Made by a program: the position numbers and the translations under genes
The notes under the pieces: model-generated
The model's database searches: none
Seen by the model: the letters and a program-made list of their open reading frames with translations, nothing else
What the model was told of the DNA's origin: nothing
DNA from: Mycolicibacterium wolinskyi
GTDB taxonomy: Bacteria; Actinomycetota; Actinomycetes; Mycobacteriales; Mycobacteriaceae
Reading direction: 5' to 3'
Assembly (NCBI RefSeq): GCF_002101965.1
Contig: NZ_LQQA01000029.1
Span: 124,001-188,000, forward strand
DNA: 64,000 nt
Part shown: positions 17,083 to 26,157 of the stretch, in pieces
Numbering within the stretch: position 1 is the stretch's first letter
Layout: each line of letters starts with the position of its first letter

Positions 17083-19024
17083 CGAGGACGGGCGTGGTGG
17101 CGTGCGCGACGACCGCTGCAGCCACGCTGCCTTCGAGGTGTCCCAACAGCCCGCTGCGCCGGTGCGGTCCGATCACGATGAGGCTCGCGTTGTGTTCGTC
17201 AGCGGCCTTGACGATGCCCTTCCACGTGGGTGCGCCTTCGACGGCAACACTGCGGGCCAAGAATCCGGCCGCGCCCGCGAGGTCTGCTCCGTGCGCAGCC
17301 GTCCGCGCGGCCGCCTGCCGCACCTCGGTCGCCTTGTCGGCGTCGAAATGTATTCCGCCGGTTGGCGTGAAGCCGACATCGACGGGCTGCCAGACACACA
17401 CCACGACCGCGTCACGCCGAGGCGCGAGCTGGGCTGAGGCCTGTCTGATCGCACATGCGGCGCGTTCCGTTCCGTCGTAGGCGAACAGCACGGGGCCCGC
17501 CGAGGTCGACGTGGACCGGCGTTCCGGAACGAGGAAGGTTGCGGCCCGTTCGGCGGGGATCGTCGGCGCCGGGAGGCCTCGACGGATCCGTGCGAGAAGC
17601 GGTGGCGAATACCACGCCGGCGACTCGCCGTCGAGGAAGCGATCGAGATCGGGCGTTTGGGGCCGCGCGCCGCTGAGCGCGTAGACCGCCACACCGAACA
17701 ACGCGCCGCCGACGGCGAGGTCGAAACCGACCCACAACGCATCCCCGGTACCTGCCGTGAGACCGCCCGACGCGTTGACGGCGAAATGCGCGAAGATCGG
17801 CGCGACCATGAACGCGGCCACCGCCCGCAGCAACTCGATGATCGCGAAGACACGCTGAAGGCTGTTGGACTGCAGCGAGAATCCGGCGACGAACAATGCC
17901 GGTGCGACCGTGGCACCCAGCGCGAGGCCGGTCAGTGCGGATGCGATGAGTGCCAACGGCTGATTGGCGGGCAGCGCGAGCCGGAAGACGACGATCCCGG
18001 CGGCGAGCAGTGCCATGCCGACCAGTGGCAGATAGTGCATCGCACGTCGCGTGATGACGAAGCCGAAGACGAAGGCCATGACGACCGCGCCACCGAGCTC
18101 GGGCAGATACAGCAATCCGACCTGCACCGGGCTGTAGGTCTGCAGGAACACCCCGGCCGTCAGAGCCGTCGCCGCCACCGAAGCCGCCGCGGCGAACAGG
18201 GCCACGCCGACGCCGGCGACCGGGATGGCACTGGTGAGCATCGTCCGGATGGTTAGCAGCGGCCGACGTGCCTTGAACTGGTAGATAATCAGGACCACGA
18301 TCAATGCCAGGCCGCCGAGCATCGGCACCGTGACCGCGGGGTCGGAGAAATCGTGGCTGGTCAGTTGTGAGGCACCGATGAAGGCCGCGGCACAGCCGAC
18401 CGAGGCCAGGCCGATCGCCGTCAGGTCACGCGGCGCGTCGAGGTCGGCGGGCGGTGCGTCTTCGAACGTCAATGCCGCCATCACGAGCGCCAGAAGCGCG
18501 ATCGCAGCCACAACCCAGAACAGCGGTCGCCACGAATTCGCTTCGGCCTGAACGCCACCGATGAACGGGCCGAGGGCGACGGCCCCGAACACGCACATGT
18601 TCATGATGACGGCGGTGTGGCGAAGCTTGTCTCGCGGAAACCCGATGGTCAGCGGCGGTGCCGCGGCGATCAGCAGCATGCTGGTGGCCAGGCCCTGCAG
18701 TATGTGGCCGCAGACGAACATGACGCCGTTCTGCGCCGACGCCGCGATCACCGAGCCGATGACGAGAACCACCGCATACAGCAACAGCATTCTGCGTTGC
18801 GGCAAGTGTTGGGCGAACTGGACGGCCAGCACCGTACCGACCGCGTACGCGGCGTTGCCCAGACCGGAACTCAGGCTCATCGCCTGCTCCGACATGTGCA
18901 GTTGTTCGCAGATGATCGGTACCAGCGGGTCCAGCGCGGCCGATAACGCCAGGTAGGGGATCAATGCGAGGGTGACCATGGTGGCCACTGCGGGATAGCG
19001 ACCGGCGAGGGGGCCTTGGCGCAT
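17069..19024 (-). CDS. MFS transporter with C-terminal universal stress protein domain
   Basis: 651 aa fusion. Residues ~10-475 are a drug/H+-antiporter-type MFS with ~14 helices. Residues ~505-651 form a UspA fold, beginning GPVLFAYDGTERAACAIRQA and ending PVLVIPE. The Usp nucleotide motif G-2x-G-9x-GS reads GPHR-9x-GS, so its second glycine is replaced by Arg; nucleotide binding may be weakened. The Usp domain would sit on the cytoplasmic side and could gate transport. Position next to ohrR suggests a stress link, but no operator is shared. Substrate is unknown. Confidence 0.87.
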   Translation of the reverse strand: MRQGPLAGRYPAVATMVTLALIPYLALSAALDPLVPIICEQLHMSEQAMSLSSGLGNAAYAVGTVLAVQFAQHLPQRRMLLLYAVVLVIGSVIAASAQNGVMFVCGHILQGLATSMLLIAAAPPLTIGFPRDKLRHTAVIMNMCVFGAVALGPFIGGVQAEANSWRPLFWVVAAIALLALVMAALTFEDAPPADLDAPRDLTAIGLASVGCAAAFIGASQLTSHDFSDPAVTVPMLGGLALIVVLIIYQFKARRPLLTIRTMLTSAIPVAGVGVALFAAAASVAATALTAGVFLQTYSPVQVGLLYLPELGGAVVMAFVFGFVITRRAMHYLPLVGMALLAAGIVVFRLALPANQPLALIASALTGLALGATVAPALFVAGFSLQSNSLQRVFAIIELLRAVAAFMVAPIFAHFAVNASGGLTAGTGDALWVGFDLAVGGALFGVAVYALSGARPQTPDLDRFLDGESPAWYSPPLLARIRRGLPAPTIPAERAATFLVPERRSTSTSAGPVLFAYDGTERAACAIRQASAQLAPRRDAVVVCVWQPVDVGFTPTGGIHFDADKATEVRQAAARTAAHGADLAGAAGFLARSVAVEGAPTWKGIVKAADEHNASLIVIGPHRRSGLLGHLEGSVAAAVVAHATTPVLVIPE

Positions 19025-19201
19025 CAGCTGCGCCCGGTGTGGGTGGGAAGGGGTGTGCGCACGTGTCCGTGAAACGACCAGTGACGTGACCGCTATTCCA
19101 TTTTTCGCGACAACATTCCCGATGTGGGCAGTGTTACGAAAACGTTTCGGACGGTGGACCTTTCAACAAGTTCACAGCGAACTGGCAGGAAATTGTACGG
19201 T

Positions 19202-20227
19202 TTACGGATTCAGCCGGATCTTGAGATGTTCGCCGGATCGTGACATGGCGGCTGCGTATCCGTCGGTGGCCTTGTCCAAAGGCAGTGTGTCGGTGAATAT
19301 CCCGTCGACATCCAGCCGGCCGGCCTGCAGCAGCGGAATCAACTCCGGCCACGTCTGCTGTACGGGCGCGGTCGTCAGCCGGATGGTGAGGCTGCGCAGC
19401 AGGCACGCAAGTGCGGGTAGGGGGTAAGGCTGCAGGTCATGCACGCCCACGATCGACACCGTGCCGCCCGTGCGTACGGCATCGAGCGCGTCGTTGATCG
19501 AGCTGTCGGTGCCGACGGCGTCGATGACCGCATCGACACCGAGCCCACCGGTGGCTTCTCGGATCTGCTGCGCGGACGGCGCCGTGATCCCTTTCGCGCC
19601 CCAGGCTTCTGCCCGCTTGCGCCTGGCCTCGACCGGATCGACCGCGAAAACCGTTGCCGCGCTGAGCGTCAACGCGCTACGCAGCGCGCACATGCCGACC
19701 GCGCCCAATCCGATGACGGCCACCGTGCCACCGATGGGGATGTCGGCCCGTTTCGCCGCGGCCCAACCGGTGGCCAGGTTGTCGGTGAGCAGCAGGGCCT
19801 GTTCGGTGTCGATGCCGTCGGGCACGGTCAGTAGCTGGAAGTCGGCAGCGGGCACCGCGAGCAGTTCTGCCTGTGCGCCGCCGAGGATGCCCGAGCCGAA
19901 GATTTGCGGTCCTTGTACACATTTGATCGGGTCGTGGGTCGCGCAGCCTGCGCACCGGCCGCAACCGGCGACCGAGGACACCAGCACTCGGTCGCCCCTT
20001 TTGAATCTGGCGACGTCCGAGCCGGTTTCGACGACCGTGCCGACAGCTTCGTGGCCGAGGGAGACTGGGTCGGCGATGGGGTAGTGGCCTTCGAGGAAGT
20101 GCAGGTCTGAACCGCAGATCGACGCGGCCTCCACCTGGACGACTGCGCCATCCGGGCCGGGCAGTGCCGGGTTGGGCCGGGTGTCGACGTGGATCTCACC
20201 GGCGTTGTCGACGACGACCGCGCGCAT
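19202..20227 (-). CDS. zinc-dependent medium-chain alcohol dehydrogenase
   Basis: 341 aa MDR-superfamily dehydrogenase using NAD(P)+. Catalytic zinc ligands are in SICGSDLHF (C38) and GHEAVG (about 59). The structural zinc lobe has cysteines in VAGCGRCAGCATHDPIKC (about 90-105). The Rossmann motif reads GLGAVG (about 174). It lies 2 nt after the Baeyer-Villiger monooxygenase on the same strand; such dehydrogenases supply ketone for, or oxidise alcohol from, the monooxygenase reaction. The pair likely oxidises an alcohol or ketone together. Confidence 0.87.
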   Translation of the reverse strand: MRAVVVDNAGEIHVDTRPNPALPGPDGAVVQVEAASICGSDLHFLEGHYPIADPVSLGHEAVGTVVETGSDVARFKRGDRVLVSSVAGCGRCAGCATHDPIKCVQGPQIFGSGILGGAQAELLAVPAADFQLLTVPDGIDTEQALLLTDNLATGWAAAKRADIPIGGTVAVIGLGAVGMCALRSALTLSAATVFAVDPVEARRKRAEAWGAKGITAPSAQQIREATGGLGVDAVIDAVGTDSSINDALDAVRTGGTVSIVGVHDLQPYPLPALACLLRSLTIRLTTAPVQQTWPELIPLLQAGRLDVDGIFTDTLPLDKATDGYAAAMSRSGEHLKIRLNP

Positions 20228-20229
20228 CT

Positions 20230-22137
20230 TCAGGCCTCCATGATGAAGTCGGACCAGACGGGTTCATTGATGGCGGAGCGGTATTCGCTGAGCCGCCATG
20301 GGCTGACGGTGTGAATCTCCCCGTCGGCGTTCTTGAAGTACGAGTGCTTGATCGACGGGTGTGCCCACACGGTCTTGCGGATCTCTTCTTGAGAACGCTT
20401 GTGCCAGGCTCTCGTCGGCTCTTCGCGTGGTTCCATGGTTTTCAGCCCGTTGGTGACGAGATGTTCGAGGCATTGGTTGATGTAGCGCATCTGCAGTTCC
20501 GAGTTGAGGATGAGGCTGCCGCCATGCGCCAGATGCGTGCCGGGGCCGTACGTCATGAAGAAGTTCGGGAAGCCCGGCACGGTGATGCCGCGGTACGCGT
20601 ACGGCCGCCGTCCCCAGAGCTCACGCAGATCGATGTCGTCGCGGCCGGTGATGGTCATCGGGAACAGCACGTCGGTGGCGCGAAACCCGGTGGCGTACAC
20701 GATGATGTCGACGTCGTAACGGGCGCCGTCTTTGGTGACGATGCCCGTCGGGGTGATGCGTTCGATCGGCGTGCGGATCAGGTCGACGTTGTCGCGCTTG
20801 AGGGTGCCGAGCCAGCTGCCGTTGTCTTGCAGGGTGCGCTTCCCGGTGGCCGGGTAGTCCGGCAATACTTTCGCCAACAGGTCGGCATCGTCGCCGACCT
20901 GGGTGGTGATCCAGTCGGTGAACATGAGGCGTGCGACGGCGTTGATGTCGCTGACGGCGTTGCCCTGGTCGGCGTAATTGGGGTCGACGCGGGCGGCGTC
21001 GAGGCCTTTGTCGGCGCCCGGCCACAACAGCAGAAACCGGTACCAGCGGCCGTAATACGGCAGATGCTCCATCGCCCACCGGACGCCGTCGTGGACCGGC
21101 TCGTGGTACATCGGGTTCGGGAACATCCACTGGGCGGTGCGCTGGAACACCGTGAGGTGCTCGACCTTGTCGGCGATGGCCGGGGCGATCTGAAAGCCAC
21201 TCGCCCCCGCGCCCACGAGGGCAACGCGCTTGCCCGTGATGTCGACGCTGTGGTCCCACGCGGCGGAGTGAAACGACGGGCCGTCAAACGTTGCCGCGCC
21301 GGGGAATTCGGGGATATGCGGACGGTTGAGTTGGCCGACTGCGGTGATGACGGCGTTCGCGGTGTAGGTCTGGTCGTCGGTGGTCACGGTCCACGCATCG
21401 CCGTCCCAGCTGACCGAGCGGACTTCGGTATTCCATCGGATATGCGGCTCGAGCCCGTGGCGGTCGACGACGTCACGGAAGTACTGACGTAACTCGGGCT
21501 GCTCGGCGAAGAAGTGGTCCCAATGGTTGCTGGGTTCGAAGCTGTAGCAGTAGAAGTGGTTGGCCACATCCACGCGGGCACCCGGATAGCTGTTCTCCCA
21601 CCAGGTTCCGCCCGGGCCGGCGTTCTTCTCCAGGATAGTGAACGGGATGCCGGCTTGCTTGAGCCGTACCCCGGCCAGCACGCCGGATTCGCCGCAGCCG
21701 ATCACGATCACGTGGAAGTCTTTGGCTTGCTCCGGGTCGAGCGGGTTCGGGCGCCGCGGGTCGATGCCTTCGAGGTCGAGTTCCTCCAACGCCAGGGGAA
21801 GATTGTCGTCGTCGACCTGCTCACACGCCGCCCAGTCCAACATCTCTTTCACGAGTTCGGCCGGCAACGGATCTGGCACCGGACAGCCACGGTCGCGGTA
21901 GTCGGCGATCACCGGCAATGCGGCCGCGCGGGCCCTGGCTTTGTCCTCTTCACTCATGAAGCCCTGGACCTCATTGAGAAACAGCCCGGCCTGCTTGAAC
22001 TCCCGGATGAACCGCGGATCACCGGAGATGTGCACGAGCGAGAGCAAGAGCGTCGGGATGCTGACATCCTGCAACGCCGCCTCGATGTCTGCATCCGACG
22101 TGGTGAACGGCTGGCCGACATGGAAACTCCGGGTCAC
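20230..22137 (-). CDS. Baeyer-Villiger flavin monooxygenase
   Basis: 635 aa class B flavoprotein monooxygenase (FAD, NADPH, O2) that converts ketones to esters or lactones. An N-terminal ~130-residue helical extension precedes the FAD motif VIVIGCGESGVLAG (about residue 145). The Baeyer-Villiger fingerprint FxGxxxHxxxW is FDGPSFHSAAW (about 285), followed by the NADPH motif LVGAGASGFQ (about 306). The extension occurs in a mycobacterial subfamily. Start is GTG; a short inverted repeat lies just upstream (22147-22163). Confidence 0.9.
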   Translation of the reverse strand: MTRSFHVGQPFTTSDADIEAALQDVSIPTLLLSLVHISGDPRFIREFKQAGLFLNEVQGFMSEEDKARARAAALPVIADYRDRGCPVPDPLPAELVKEMLDWAACEQVDDDNLPLALEELDLEGIDPRRPNPLDPEQAKDFHVIVIGCGESGVLAGVRLKQAGIPFTILEKNAGPGGTWWENSYPGARVDVANHFYCYSFEPSNHWDHFFAEQPELRQYFRDVVDRHGLEPHIRWNTEVRSVSWDGDAWTVTTDDQTYTANAVITAVGQLNRPHIPEFPGAATFDGPSFHSAAWDHSVDITGKRVALVGAGASGFQIAPAIADKVEHLTVFQRTAQWMFPNPMYHEPVHDGVRWAMEHLPYYGRWYRFLLLWPGADKGLDAARVDPNYADQGNAVSDINAVARLMFTDWITTQVGDDADLLAKVLPDYPATGKRTLQDNGSWLGTLKRDNVDLIRTPIERITPTGIVTKDGARYDVDIIVYATGFRATDVLFPMTITGRDDIDLRELWGRRPYAYRGITVPGFPNFFMTYGPGTHLAHGGSLILNSELQMRYINQCLEHLVTNGLKTMEPREEPTRAWHKRSQEEIRKTVWAHPSIKHSYFKNADGEIHTVSPWRLSEYRSAINEPVWSDFIMEA

Positions 22138-22146
22138 AGGCGGTTA

Positions 22147-22163
22147 CGCTACTCACCGTAGCG
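22147..22163. promoter_or_regulatory. inverted repeat upstream of the BVMO gene
   Basis: CGCTAC-TCACC-GTAGCG, 6-bp arms and 5-bp spacer, 10 nt before the GTG start of the monooxygenase. Possible operator; no linked regulator gene is intact nearby. Confidence 0.4.
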
Positions 22164-22606
22164 ATATGTGACAAGGGACCAACATGTTCCCAACAACCGA
22201 CGCCCGCACAGCGAGCCGATGCCCGATACAGCCACACATATCGAGACAGCATCTGAGCGGTCCAACGATCTCTAGATGTAAGACCCGTAGTTACGACGTC
22301 ACGCCGAGAGGCTTCTCGGAGAATGGGTCACTCATCGAGCAGTTGTTTCACGCTGCAGCTGTGCGAATGCATGCGGGTCTGCCGCACCTACAGGCGACAT
22401 CTTGCCCTGCTCTACCCGCTGAGTTCCAGTCGCGTAGCTAACTGATCTCCGTAAGGGTGTCGTGGGTGAACGATAGTTCGCACCCCGCTCGAATACCAAG
22501 TCATCAGACCTCTCCGTTCAGTCAGGCCGTGTGGCCGGGTTCCAGTCGTGACGACGTAGCTACTTGGGGCCGGGGCGGTGCATGCCGCGTGGGGTTCCGG
22601 CATCCT
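22164..22606. other. gene-free stretch
   Basis: About 440 bp between the BVMO palindrome and the luxR remnant. No reading frame with a recognisable product, no Shine-Dalgarno-linked start and no repeat was seen. Confidence 0.4.
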
Positions 22607-22772
22607 TCAGCGACGTTCGCCGAGCCCGGCTTCCCGGGCCCGTACGATCGCCTCTGATCGGTCGGCCACATGCAGTTTGGCGAAGACGTTCGACACGTGA
22701 TTGGCCACCGTCTTCGGTGAGATGACCAGCCGCCTGGTGATGACGGCGTTTCCGTGGCCGGCTGCGATCAGC
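22607..22772 (-). pseudogene. luxR-type regulator remnant (C-terminal HTH only)
   Basis: About 52 codons encode a clear LuxR helix-turn-helix: LIAAGHGNAVITRRLVISPK, then TVANHVSNVFAKLHVADRSE, and AIVRAREAGLG before a stop. Upstream of LIAAGH the frame loses all similarity, and there is no sensor domain or start. This is the surviving 3' tail of a deleted regulator gene. Confidence 0.75.
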
Positions 22773-22879
22773 TCGAAGTCGATCCACCTCGACGTCGAGT
22801 GCTGAGCGACCGCTCGCGTCAGACCGTGAACCCGAGCGCCCGCAGCTGCTTGCGGCTGTCGTCGGCGCTGGGTACGGCC

Positions 22880-22976
22880 CAGGCGCTTCGCGGCACGGCT
22901 GCGACGCCGAAGGTTGGTTCGCGAATCGTGTCTCGCTGACCGGGCTGACGCCGCGCTTCATCACGGCCGAAACCGA
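22880..22976 (+). pseudogene. oxidoreductase-like remnant, sister of the fragment at 59.6 kb
   Basis: The plus strand encodes DAEGWFANRVSLTGLTPRFI, preceded in a shifted frame by QALRGTA. The same string (HAESWLTHGVSLTGLTPRFI preceded by ALRAMAGG) occurs at about 59.61-59.71 kb. DNA identity is high over about 75 bp. No start or stop belongs to it. The family is not certain; a flavin reductase-like tail is a guess. Confidence 0.5.
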
Positions 22977-23008
22977 CTATGGCACTGCCGAATTGTCCAG
23001 GGGGTGTG

Positions 23009-23698
23009 TCACCCGGCTTGGCGTTCGATCCGGTACACCGAAGCCGGTGGAAGGTTGCGTGGCGTCCAGCCGATTCGTGTAGCGCGTAACCGCAGTGCTG
23101 CAAGAAGTTTCGGTTGGACGGGGCAGGTCGGTCCGTAGGTGAACTGGTAGAAATGTCCCTGCGGTCGAAGTACCGATACCGCCGTCGCGAGGACTCCAGC
23201 GACAGCATCGACAGACATGGACAACAGCGGCAGGCCACTGATAACGGCATCGATCTCTGTGCGATCGATCAGCTGCCATGAGTCGGTGGCGGCATCAGCG
23301 CATACGACGTGGAGGTCCGGGAATCGCGCGTTGAGCCGGTCGGCGAACTCGGCGTTGGCTTCTACCACGGTCAGGCGGGATGACGGCACGCCGCGCGCGA
23401 GGAGAGCGTGAGTGAACACGCCGGTGCCGGGTCCGAGTTCGACTACGCGATCAGATGCGGCGATGTCCTTGGTCATCAGTCGAGCCAAGGCAGGGCTCGA
23501 CGGCACGATCGCCGCGGTGCGCAATGGGTGTCGCAGCCAGGCGCGGAACAGGGTAGCCGCGTCACCGTGGCGGGCGGTGCTATTAGCATCGGCGCGACGG
23601 CCGGCCGATGTGTTTTGATTGCTTGGGTGGCGATCGGGTAAGCGGCGATGAGTTGCGCCATGCGAGTCGTGGGCAGATGCCGTTTCGCGAAGTGTCAT
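23009..23698 (-). CDS. class I SAM-dependent methyltransferase (phospholipid N-methyltransferase-like)
   Basis: 229 aa. The SAM-binding motif VVELGPGTGVFTHALLARG lies near residue 91, with the acidic end of strand 2 in TVVEANAEF and motif DAVISGLPLLSM near 150. The sequence before motif I (LFRAWLRHPLRTAAIVPSSPALARLM) matches PmtA-type phospholipid/rRNA-like methyltransferases. The first ~45 residues are polar and low-complexity; translation may start later. It stands alone among gene remnants, so its role is unclear. Confidence 0.75.
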   Translation of the reverse strand: MTLRETASAHDSHGATHRRLPDRHPSNQNTSAGRRADANSTARHGDAATLFRAWLRHPLRTAAIVPSSPALARLMTKDIAASDRVVELGPGTGVFTHALLARGVPSSRLTVVEANAEFADRLNARFPDLHVVCADAATDSWQLIDRTEIDAVISGLPLLSMSVDAVAGVLATAVSVLRPQGHFYQFTYGPTCPVQPKLLAALRLRATRIGWTPRNLPPASVYRIERQAG

Positions 23699-24189
23699 GC
23701 TGTTATTGGAATCTGCGTTGCAGGGCGCTACCAGGGACCGGTCAGTCCGTGGATAGCATCTCCCGCCCTATCTGGTCACTGTTGTACCCCGACCACCGCG
23801 TAAACAAGGCTACTGGTAACCACCCCGCGCATCGCTTCTCCTGACAGTGTAGTCCGCATCAAAGTTCGTCTCGCACAACGGAATGCGTTCGTGTCAAGCC
23901 AGGCGGACCGCGCTACGAACCCCCGAGCTGTGAGAGTCATGTCGAGCGAGACGTTTTGGCAGCCCCCACCCAATACCGACTGCTAGCGGAAGTGACGGGA
24001 TTGTTCGCGCGAGCACGTGGTCACCTTCGTGATCGCGACCATCGTGAGATCAGGACGACCCCATTGATCTCATGACGGATCCGGCATGGGTTGTTATACA
24101 TCGCTTCGGCGAGTGTGAGGGTAGTAGGTCGACGATCGGGGGTGTCCCACTCCCTGGATGTTCGACCCGATCTCAACGACAATGGGCAC
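23699..24189. other. gene-free stretch
   Basis: About 490 bp between the methyltransferase gene and the divergent XRE regulator. No product was recognised. A TTATACAT-like sequence at 24094-24101 could be part of the XRE promoter. Confidence 0.35.
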
Positions 24190-25092
24190 ATGGATCAACC
24201 TCAGCTCGCCGAATTCCTCCGTAGCCGGCGCATGGCACTGACTCCTGAAGACATCGGGTTGACCAGCGGCCTGCGACGTCGCACCAGTGGACTTCGTCGC
24301 GAGGAGGTCGCGTCCCTGGCAATGATTTCCACTGATTACTACTCCCGAATGGAGCAGCAGCGCGCTTCACAACCATCGGTGGAGGTGGTGGCCTCGTTGG
24401 CCAAGGCGCTACGCCTCTCGCTGGACGAACGTGATCACCTGTTCCGACTGGCAGGACACAATGCGCCTGCGCGCACCCCGGTCGGCACCGAGGTCAGCGC
24501 GGCAATGATGCGCATAGTGGATCGACTACAGGACACGCCGGCGCAGGTGATGTCGGCATTGGGGGAGACTCTGGTCCAAACCCCACCTGCCCGCGCACTT
24601 CTCGGCGACGAGACAAGGTACGACGGACTGTCCCGTAGCGTCCTCTACCGGTGGTTCACCGACGAGGCCGCGCGCAGCGTGTATCCGATCGAGGACCATC
24701 CGAAGGTCGGGAGGTCTTTCGTCGCGGGTGCCCGCATCGCATACGTCCGGGACGGAGCGACATCCCGAGCGGCGCAGGTTGTCGACTCGCTACTCCAGCG
24801 CAGCCCAGAGTTCACAGAGCAGTGGGCGCAACATGATGTCGGCCAATCTCACGAGCTGGAAAAGCGGATTGTGCACCCGCGGTTGGGCGTTCTCGATCTT
24901 CAGTGTCAAGTTCTCCACGATGTAGCGCACTCACACACGTTGCTCGTGTTCACCGCCGACCCCGCGACTGAAAGCCGCGCCAAACTCGCAGCACTCTGTG
25001 CCGCACCACACGAATACCAGCGGGACGCTCCCACTGCTGTCAGTCCTACCGAAGTGCCGGCCCGACGTCAGGATGTCAACGGCAGGTCGTGA
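24190..25092 (+). CDS. XRE family regulator with MmyB-like ligand domain
   Basis: 300 aa. The N-terminal helix-turn-helix (about residues 5-75) has the family pattern LRRRTSGLRREEVASLAMISTDYYSRMEQQR. The C-terminal part (about 105-270) is a MmyB-like PAS-fold domain that binds a small hydrophobic ligand in relatives. Start is MDQPQL; an upstream in-frame extension lacks family features. The gene converges on a second regulator of the same family 13 bp away. Confidence 0.85.
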   Translation: MDQPQLAEFLRSRRMALTPEDIGLTSGLRRRTSGLRREEVASLAMISTDYYSRMEQQRASQPSVEVVASLAKALRLSLDERDHLFRLAGHNAPARTPVGTEVSAAMMRIVDRLQDTPAQVMSALGETLVQTPPARALLGDETRYDGLSRSVLYRWFTDEAARSVYPIEDHPKVGRSFVAGARIAYVRDGATSRAAQVVDSLLQRSPEFTEQWAQHDVGQSHELEKRIVHPRLGVLDLQCQVLHDVAHSHTLLVFTADPATESRAKLAALCAAPHEYQRDAPTAVSPTEVPARRQDVNGRS

Positions 25093-25105
25093 ATGATGTG
25101 GCGTA

Positions 25106-25978
25106 TCAGCAGTTGAATTGGTGGTTGCCGATGACCGTCAACAGCTGCAACGTTGTTTCATCGGCTGAACCCGGAGCCGCGTGGTAGATGACAACCCGCT
25201 GGCTACGGTCGGTCAGGGTAAGGACCTCGCGCTGCAACTCGAGTGGACCCAGAGATGGATGGATGAAGCAACGCGGCTCGATGGTGAACGGTTGCTCTCT
25301 CAGGTCCTCACGCCTCCATATCGTCGCGAATTCCGAACTGCGACTGAGTAATACGATGATCAGATCGGTCACGGACTGGCTGACTCGCGTACTCGATTGT
25401 GCACGTCGCAGGTCGGCCGCGATCTCCACACTGATCGTGCGGTGATCGATCGGCGCGTAGCGTTGCCGCTCGCCGGGGTCGAGGAACCAGCGGTAGTAAC
25501 CGCTGCGGGCCCGCCCGGTATGCCTGCTCAGGTCTCCGATCAGCGATTTGGAAGCTCGTGTCTGCCAGAGAACCTCGCCTATCGGACCAACGGAGTGTGC
25601 GGGCGTGTCGGCGAGCCTGTCGAGCAACAGCATCACTCCCGGATCGACGTGCGTGAAGGCATCATCGTCCCCCGCGGCATAACCGGCTGCCGCGAACAAC
25701 GCGTCACGTTCCTCGCGCGTGAACCGAAGGCCCCGTGCAATGCCGGCCAGGGTGGCGGGCGACGGACGAGGTCCGGTCGCTCTGTCGCCTCGGGACCGTT
25801 CCAGCCGGCCGTAATAGGTGGTCGATATCGAACAGAGCTCAGCGACTTCTTCGCGACGAAGCCCGGGAGTGCGCCGTCGCCTACCACGGGCTAAGCCGAC
25901 GTCCTCTGGCTGTAGAGTTCGGCGCCGCGCTCGTAGCAACTCTGCCACGCGGCCGAGATCGACATCGAGGGACATCAC
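25106..25978 (-). CDS. XRE family regulator with MmyB-like ligand domain, divergent from an SDR
   Basis: 290 aa, same architecture as its convergent neighbour: an N-terminal HTH (RRRRTPGLRREEVAELCSIS, about residue 30-50) and a C-terminal MmyB-like domain (about 110-275, with YYRWFLDPGERQRY). It is divergent from a short-chain dehydrogenase gene, the arrangement usual for this regulator family, where it represses the adjacent SDR. A small palindrome sits in the shared 179-bp region. Confidence 0.85.
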   Translation of the reverse strand: MMSLDVDLGRVAELLRARRRTLQPEDVGLARGRRRRTPGLRREEVAELCSISTTYYGRLERSRGDRATGPRPSPATLAGIARGLRFTREERDALFAAAGYAAGDDDAFTHVDPGVMLLLDRLADTPAHSVGPIGEVLWQTRASKSLIGDLSRHTGRARSGYYRWFLDPGERQRYAPIDHRTISVEIAADLRRAQSSTRVSQSVTDLIIVLLSRSSEFATIWRREDLREQPFTIEPRCFIHPSLGPLELQREVLTLTDRSQRVVIYHAAPGSADETTLQLLTVIGNHQFNC

Positions 25979-26051
25979 GTGTCGATGATGCGGCCCCTCG
26001 CCGACACATGGAAGGACCTGCGTATCCGCGGATCCGCCATCCGTGGACGCC

Positions 26052-26066
26052 GACAGGGGGACTGTC
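26052..26066. promoter_or_regulatory. short inverted repeat between XRE and SDR genes
   Basis: GACAG-GGGGA-CTGTC lies in the divergent regulatory region and overlaps a second dyad GACTGTCAGTC. Candidate operator for the XRE regulator. Confidence 0.35.
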
Positions 26067-26157
26067 AGTCAGCGGATAAGTGCGGCCTGAACCCGTTTCG
26101 AACAGCGTGCCATAGTCGGGATCACCGGTACACATCGGCGAAACTGAGGAGAGCGGA

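Noticed and set aside
19100..19131. A fourth copy of the GCGAC palindrome near the ADH/MFS gap
   Set aside because: TTTTTCGCGACAACATTCCC shares only the left half and lacks dyad symmetry.
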